The translations under genes and the position numbers were made by a program. The notes beneath the pieces are model-generated. The model saw only the letters and a list, made by a program, of their open reading frames with translations. It ran no database searches and was not told the origin of the DNA. Below are positions 59,990-64,000 of a stretch of 64,000 nucleotides of DNA, piece by piece. Each line of letters opens with the position of its first letter. Positions within the stretch are counted from its first letter, which is position 1. This stretch comes from an uncultured Chloroflexota bacterium (lineage in GTDB: Bacteria; Chloroflexota; Anaerolineae; Anaerolineales; Anaerolineaceae). The stretch spans positions 1 through 64,000 of the forward strand of contig CADACE010000003.1 of assembly GCA_902786265.1 (NCBI GenBank), given 5' to 3'.

Positions 59990-60697
59990 ATCAAACCAGT
60001 TTCAACGAATAAAAAAGAGTTTAAAATAATTGCATAATAGGAAGCATCAAGATAGGGTACTGCGCAGTCAGAGGTGATTACCCCAGTCATTCCCGCACAG
60101 AAGAAGGTTTTCAAAGACATTTCCTCTTTTTTGAGTAAAACATCATCAAAAATTTGTATAGTTTAGAAATACAAAAACCGCATATCAACTTCTATTCAGA
60201 TGCTGATATGCGGTAAATGATGCAGAAGAGGTTCAACGGAAAATATGGTTTTTGTCTAACAGTTTGTCTAACAATTTTCCAAAATTTTTGAAAAGAAAAT
60301 TGCAGAAAAAACCGATTTACGAGGAAAAATAAGGCTTTTCAAAGGTTTTCAGACAATTATTTTACTCGTACGCCGGCCCTTACAAGGATGGGGGCGCATT
60401 ATATTTTGAAAATCACATTCAAACAAGAATTGAGTTGATATAATATAAGTATTAGTAAGAAACATTTAGCAAAAGTTCGCTGATAAGTACAAACCTATCA
60501 AAGAAAGTCTTATCAACAAGTAATTACTCGTAAAAAGTAACACTGAACCTTAAAAAATATGAATGGATTTTTTCTTCCACGATATTATCCACAAATTCAG
60601 GAAAAAATCATCCAGTCAAATAAAAAAATATTGCGGTTTTACGACTAAAGCAGCAGTAATCAGTACGAATTTGAACCTGTTAAATCCCGAGGGGGAC
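59990..60697. other. AT-rich intergenic region upstream of the tRNA scar
   Basis: No gene seen in about 700 bases. It holds the hairpin at 60177-60214, a tandem TTTGTCTAACA pair near 60250-60272 that could be an integrase binding repeat, and several TTACGAG/CTCGTAA words. It looks like the degenerate end of an integrated element. Confidence 0.5.
60177..60214. terminator. Hairpin, possible terminator
   Basis: ACCGCATATCA (60177-60187) pairs perfectly with TGATATGCGGT (60204-60214). A-tract on the left, no T-tract on the right, so it would best serve the minus strand. Confidence 0.5.
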
Positions 60698-60742
60698 CGC
60701 TCATAACCCGGAGGTCATTGGTTCGAATCCAATCCCCGCTAC
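60698..60742 (+). other. 3' half of a tRNA-Met (attachment-site scar)
   Basis: From the anticodon loop (CTCATAA) through the anticodon 3' arm (CCCGG), the variable loop AGGTC, the T-arm (ATTGGTTCGAATCCAAT) and acceptor strand CCCCGCTA, the sequence is tRNA-Met(CAU). The 5' half is missing. Such 3' halves arise at tyrosine-recombinase attachment sites, where elements carry the tRNA end. An integrase-like fragment begins 59 bases downstream. Confidence 0.75.
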
Positions 60743-60800
60743 TTTTTATTTAAGCTTCCGAGTAAAATTCGCCTTTTTTCTGAAAATGGAGGACTCAGAG

Positions 60801-61028
60801 ATGGCAAAAATCAAGAGTCGTGACCTGAGGGCTTCCCTCAAAAACAAAGAGGTTAGTATTGAAAACGCTTATAAACTCTTTTTACGGTCACGAAAATCCC
60901 GATGTTCACAATCTGCGATCAGAATATATACTGAGAAACAGAAGAACATATTTGATGGCTTCTCCCGTGTTGGCGTGGAAAATATGATTGCCATCAATCC
61001 GCCTTCTATTCGTGCAGTAATATTTTGA
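60801..61028 (+). pseudogene. N-terminal fragment of a tyrosine integrase
   Basis: A 75-codon reading, MAKIKSRDLRASLKNKEVS then FLRSRKSRCSQSAIRIYTEK, with the look of the SAM-like core-binding domain of tyrosine recombinases, which ends abruptly (PSIRAVIF-stop). The catalytic domain is missing. GGAGGA is ahead of the first codons. It stands right behind the tRNA 3' half, as integrases of tRNA-targeting elements do. Confidence 0.55.
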
Positions 61029-61111
61029 ACGTTCTTCATCTTTTTGTTTTATGCTTTTACAGAAAACTTTATTAAGAGAAACAACGTGTTCATCATTGTT
61101 TTCCTGTTTCT

Positions 61112-61288
61112 TTACTTCAGAGCTTTCAGACTTTTTTTCAGATTTTTCAGACTGTAATTCAGAGTTCTCAGATTTTTTGATTTACGTTTCAGATAGTTTT
61201 GATGGTTAATTTCTGAACGCGTCTTAACAATTTTTTCTTTGGGAAAATCTTTACAAATACCGAGAAGTTTGTCAACAACTGCAAGCAT
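61112..61288 (-). CDS. Coiled-coil fragment with perfect Leu heptads
   Basis: A 58-codon minus-strand reading ending LRTLNYSLKNLKKSLKALK. Leu occurs at spacing 3-4-3-4-3, an ideal a/d heptad pattern, and the DNA shows it as TTCAGA words spaced 9 and 12 bases apart on the plus strand. No ribosome binding site before the ATG at 61288 and a stop not far upstream, so it may be the end of a lost gene. The flanks 61029-61111 and 61289-61331 hold nothing else. Confidence 0.35.
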   Translation of the reverse strand: MLAVVDKLLGICKDFPKEKIVKTRSEINHQNYLKRKSKNLRTLNYSLKNLKKSLKALK

Positions 61289-61331
61289 ATCTGTATTCAA
61301 CAAGATAAGAAGCTGAAGCAGCAATAAAGAA

Positions 61332-61516
61332 ATGAAATTTTATCATCCCCTTTTCAAGAAACGTAAAAATCATATCGGCATGTATTTTATTATCGCCGCA
61401 AGTATCATTTTTTTTCGCTTATGGTCAATATCTTTGTTCCAGACTGGTTGTTAGTTGTAGGCGCAGTGATGTATGTGACAGCATTAATTCTGTTTATAAT
61501 CGCGGAAAAAGAATAA
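61332..61516 (+). pseudogene. Small two-span membrane protein gene with homopolymer frameshift
   Basis: MKFYHPLFKKRKNHIGMYFI begins a protein that, with one extra T in the eight-T run near 61408-61415, continues into FSLMVNIFVPDWLLVVGAVM and ends LFIIAEKE. As written the first frame stops early. Restored length about 61 residues with two membrane helices. Either a true frameshift or a sequencing error in a homopolymer. Confidence 0.5.
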
Positions 61517-61578
61517 TATATAATTTTCCAATCTTGATATAATATAGATTATAGCTGTTTAGTTCAGGAGGAATTATT

Positions 61579-62637
61579 ATGAAATGTCCGCAATGTGGTG
61601 CTGAAATAAATCCAAATTCCAAGTTTTGTGAATCTTGTGGCTCTCAGATATCTTATCGAATGCAAAGAGAACAGGAAAATTTAAATAAGGTGGGATGTCC
61701 TAAATGTCATAGCTCCAATGTTCAATTTAAGAGGGAAACACATGGTGAAGTACGCGGAAAGAGTAGTAAACAAATAATTCATGTGACAGTAGGATTCTGT
61801 AAAGATTGTGGTTATACTTGGTTTCCAAATATTGAAAATGAAATGCCAAAGAAGAATAATACTATTTGGTGGATTCTAGGGTGGCTATTCTTTTTCCCAA
61901 TTCCGGTTATGATATTGATATGGCGTAAGAAAAATACTTGGAGCCCCATAGTTAAAATCATAGTCACAATTGTTTTTTGGATATTGATTTTTATTATGGG
62001 CGCATCAGGTGGTAAAGATTCTAATTCAAAAGATGTATCTTCTACCCCATTAATTTCTTCCACAGCAAATATGACCAGTTATAAAACTGAAGCGCCTTCC
62101 CCATTAATTACTCCCACAGTAAATATGATCAGTTATAAAACTGAAGAACCTGTCTTATTAATTGGTCCCGCCGTAAATGAAGTGAAAGAGCCTATCCAGT
62201 ATTCAGCAGATAGTAAGATTAATCAGTTCATATCAGAATATAATGCAGTATCCAAATATAAAATGTCTGATTTTTCTCAAGGAAATGTAAGACAAAAAAT
62301 GTATGTTTATGCTAATGATTGTCAAATTGAACTGCTAAATCCATCAGATGCATCTGGTTATAGTTTCATTATCAAAATTTATGGCGGAAATAATGAGCAG
62401 AAAACAGAAAAAATGAATGAAGTCTTTCCTGATTTTATTCATACATTGGATAGTTCTATATCTGATGAGCGGATTTCACAAGCAATATCTGATCTCAAAA
62501 ATAATCCCGCATCTAGAAGAGATTATTCGCTTGGTAGTGATCTAACTATAGATTATTATCCTCTTGTCTTTAGAGATGATGGTAGCTGGTTAGCAAGTTC
62601 AAGAATAGAAATATCTTCATTGATTTATGGAAAATAA
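61579..62637 (+). CDS. Zinc-ribbon membrane protein with repeated linker
   Basis: A 352-residue protein. Residues 3-24 are a double-Cys zinc ribbon (CPQCG...CESCG), a second one lies at 38-75 (CPKCH...CKDCG). Two membrane helices at about 96-115 and 123-140 are followed by a linker with a repeated 18-residue unit (PLI-TANM-SYKTE) and an extracytoplasmic C-terminal domain of about 150 residues. AGGAGG gives the start. Zinc-ribbon proteins of this plan are common in Clostridia; function unknown. AT-rich like its surroundings. Confidence 0.65.
   Translation: MKCPQCGAEINPNSKFCESCGSQISYRMQREQENLNKVGCPKCHSSNVQFKRETHGEVRGKSSKQIIHVTVGFCKDCGYTWFPNIENEMPKKNNTIWWILGWLFFFPIPVMILIWRKKNTWSPIVKIIVTIVFWILIFIMGASGGKDSNSKDVSSTPLISSTANMTSYKTEAPSPLITPTVNMISYKTEEPVLLIGPAVNEVKEPIQYSADSKINQFISEYNAVSKYKMSDFSQGNVRQKMYVYANDCQIELLNPSDASGYSFIIKIYGGNNEQKTEKMNEVFPDFIHTLDSSISDERISQAISDLKNNPASRRDYSLGSDLTIDYYPLVFRDDGSWLASSRIEISSLIYGK
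62047..62154 (+). repeat. 54-bp tandem repeat in the linker of the zinc-ribbon protein
   Basis: Two 54-bp units (62047-62100 and 62101-62154) and the beginning of a third code for the repeated Pro-Leu-Ile...Ser-Tyr-Lys-Thr-Glu linker. Confidence 0.8.
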
Positions 62638-62658
62638 TTTTTTAAAGAAGTAATATTC

Positions 62659-63186
62659 TTTTTGCTACATATAAATAAACAGTAACAGCGGGCTATCCGC
62701 GAATAAAAAATTTATAGTCTTGAAATAGCAAAGGAAGATATGGTGCCCGCAGGTTATGCATGGAACCGGTGAACTGTGGTATTATATATATAATTTATCT
62801 GAAAGGAAACTCAACATCATGTAAGGAAAAGAATCACTGGAAAGGATCTTCGGCCAGCTGAGCGATGAACAGAAGGAGCAGTTCAGAAACTGCAAAGACA
62901 TGGATGAGGTCATGAGGCTTGCCGATGAGGAGAACGTTGAACTGACCGATGATCAGCTCGAATTCCTCTCATCCGGAGGCTGTAGCGACGACTGCAGAGC
63001 CTGGCGCAAAAAATGCCCGGAAAATCATAGCAATCGCGGGTTGAAATAAGATACTGTGAGAGGTAACGGCGTTTTACCGCTGCCGTGTATTTCCTGACGC
63101 TGACATCTTAGATTCATATTGAGAATGATTATAAAGTAATCGTTTTTTGCTACATATACATAAACAGTAACAGCGGGCTATCCGCG
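62659..63186 (+). repeat. 43-bp direct repeat flanking the RiPP precursor
   Basis: 62659-62701 and 63144-63186 agree at 42 of 43 positions; offset 485 bp. Each ends in a small hairpin (GCGG-GCTAT-CCGC). The Nif11-like precursor lies between the copies. Confidence 0.85.
62819..63049 (+). pseudogene. Nif11-class RiPP precursor with stop at codon 2
   Basis: The reading from 62825 is a textbook Nif11-like leader: CKDMDEVMRLADEENVELTD then DQLEFLSSGG, with a double-Gly cut before the core CSDDCRAWRKKCPENHSNRG (three Cys). AAAGGAAA and an ATG at 62819 stand at the right place, but codon 2 is TAA; a single change from AAA would explain it. Translation would need another start (the ATG at Met-Asp-Glu-Val-Met removes half the leader). 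No modifying enzyme or peptidase-transporter is in the window. Confidence 0.75.
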
Positions 63187-63717
63187 TTATTAATCAAAAA
63201 TCGTGCGTTAATACAATACAATTAAAGCAATTAAAGGACACGCGGCCGCCCGGTTTTTCCACGGCGGCCGTATCCGTTTTCCGCCCCGGTTGATCAGCAC
63301 CAGGATGCCGGCGCCTTTATCACGGATTTTTTCAAAAAATATTTGATGGCCGCAAAATCGCATGGATGTGTTTCCAAGTAACGACCATACACAAAACCAC
63401 AGCACGACCAACACTGCCGGTGGGGGTGTCCATACCATGTCACTCATGGGTTCCTTCACTGACAGCGCTCTTTCCCCTGATTCCCAAAGCCCCATTTTCT
63501 CCGGGGCTTTTTTCGTTTTTCCCGCCTCAGCGCACCACGAAGCCACAGCCACCGCACCATGCCCAGGCGCCTCGGAAGGCGATGGGGGGAGGGGGGGATT
63601 TAACATATAAAGGATTGAGTCCATAAAAAGCGACCACATGACAAGACAGTCACCATATTTAGATTATTGACTATCTGTGAGCACCATATTTAGTTTTTTA
63701 CATTAAAATGAAGACTA
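63050..63717. other. GC-rich region without a supported gene
   Basis: Long overlapping open frames exist on both strands around 63208-63639, but none has a ribosome binding site or recognisable domain, and the GC-rich stretch (63230-63600) lies in an AT-rich setting. It contains a terminator hairpin (AAAGCCCC 63486-63493 with GGGGCTTT 63503-63510 and six T) and another GC-rich inverted repeat (CGGCCGCC.../...GGCGGCCG near 63243-63270). Confidence 0.5.
63486..63514 (+). terminator. Intrinsic terminator
   Basis: AAAGCCCC and GGGGCTTT around a nine-base loop and TTTTTT following. What transcript it ends is unclear, since no gene is seen upstream; a small RNA is possible. Confidence 0.7.
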
Positions 63718-64000
63718 TTATCCGTAAAACGCTTCAACAAATATGAAATCATTATTCATAATAAGCATGCAGTCATAACAGCGAAAGCAAATCATAAGCT
63801 TCATGCGGTTCGGAATCCTCGTCCGCTGGCGCTCCCTGCGGTTCCTCACCTCAGGACAGTGCTCGTGCCTATTCCGGGCGTCATTCTCCAACCGGCAATA
63901 ACGTGCCAATTTCCCGAAAGCACACCGAAAGAACCCTTCGCAGGCTCAGGGACCATTCAGTGTGCTTTCTGCCCCGCACCGATTCGAATAAAAGCGGACG
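63718..64000. other. Window end, no recognised gene
   Basis: A 63-codon minus-strand reading (63718-63909, Arg-rich start) begins with TTG and has a stop shortly upstream, so I do not accept it as a gene. GAAAGCACAC near 63916-63925 and GTGTGCTTTC at 63960-63969 form an inverted repeat. Confidence 0.4.

Noticed and set aside
63208..63639. Long overlapping ORFs on both strands (143 aa minus, 82-86 aa plus)
   Set aside because: No ribosome binding sites, Pro/Ser-rich composition as expected from GC-rich non-coding DNA, and a terminator hairpin inside.
1..64000. CRISPR arrays, rRNA, complete tRNA or riboswitches
   Set aside because: No regularly spaced repeats, no rRNA stretches, only the 3' half tRNA, and no leader long or structured enough to recognise a riboswitch class.

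Overview
The window looks like the chromosome, or a large integrated element, of a Clostridia-type Bacillota. Pointers are the strong AGGAGG-type ribosome binding sites, a Gram-positive Tad pilus with no secretin, Gram-positive-style type IV secretion (T4SS) parts, small families common in gut Clostridia, and VanR/VanS-like and Nif11 genes. There is no rRNA, no complete tRNA and no CRISPR array. I cannot name the genus.

Layout. 0-4.7 kb is a Tad export operon (tadZ-tadA-tadB-tadC). 4.8-9.9 kb is accessory: a self-regulated XRE operon, a zinc-ribbon protein, a lipocalin-like protein, a metallophosphoesterase and an unrecognised two-gene pair. 9.9-13.4 kb returns to Tad: two short Flp/class-III-type prepilin genes on the minus strand (too short for ordinary gene finders), divergent from two TadE-like genes and one TadG-like gene, then a large secreted protein. 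13.5-15.6 kb is a TetR-controlled redox cassette. 15.8-53.8 kb is a T4SS-bearing island: duplicated VirB2-like pilins, two VirB6/TrbL-like proteins, a VirB3/PrgI-like protein, VirB4, an M23-like wall hydrolase, a VirD4/HerA-like ATPase, ParA/ParB, a possible Gp3-like recombination directionality factor, and many secreted Cys-rich or carbohydrate-binding proteins. No relaxase was found. Cassettes that do not share its promoters sit inside it: an AbiE-like toxin-antitoxin pair (22.4-24.2 kb) and a block with a Crp/Fnr-controlled Fe-S/redox operon plus Tag glycosylase and an MmcQ-EVE-like protein (27.8-33.4 kb).

53.9-64 kb is a decayed, mostly AT-rich zone: a VanR gene broken by an internal deletion beside an intact VanS, a GT51-only transglycosylase, a half MFS transporter, a solute-binding protein gene with a 104-bp frameshifting duplication, the 3' half of a tRNA-Met as an attachment-site scar followed by an integrase fragment, and an orphan Nif11-type RiPP precursor with a stop at codon 2.

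Structure beyond the genes. The Tad and T4SS genes repeatedly carry a T-tract + G + TATNNT element, in four cases fused directly to the U-tract of an intrinsic terminator. A second group has GTTTCA-N17-TANNAT. A 49-bp near-perfect inverted repeat links the 3' end of parB with the 3' flank of the first VirB6-like gene 25 kb away. Together with a DsbA-cyclophilin fusion and several Cys-rich secreted partners, this suggests a co-regulated surface machine whose substrate is not obvious from the window. All functional statements come from reading motifs; no database search was possible.
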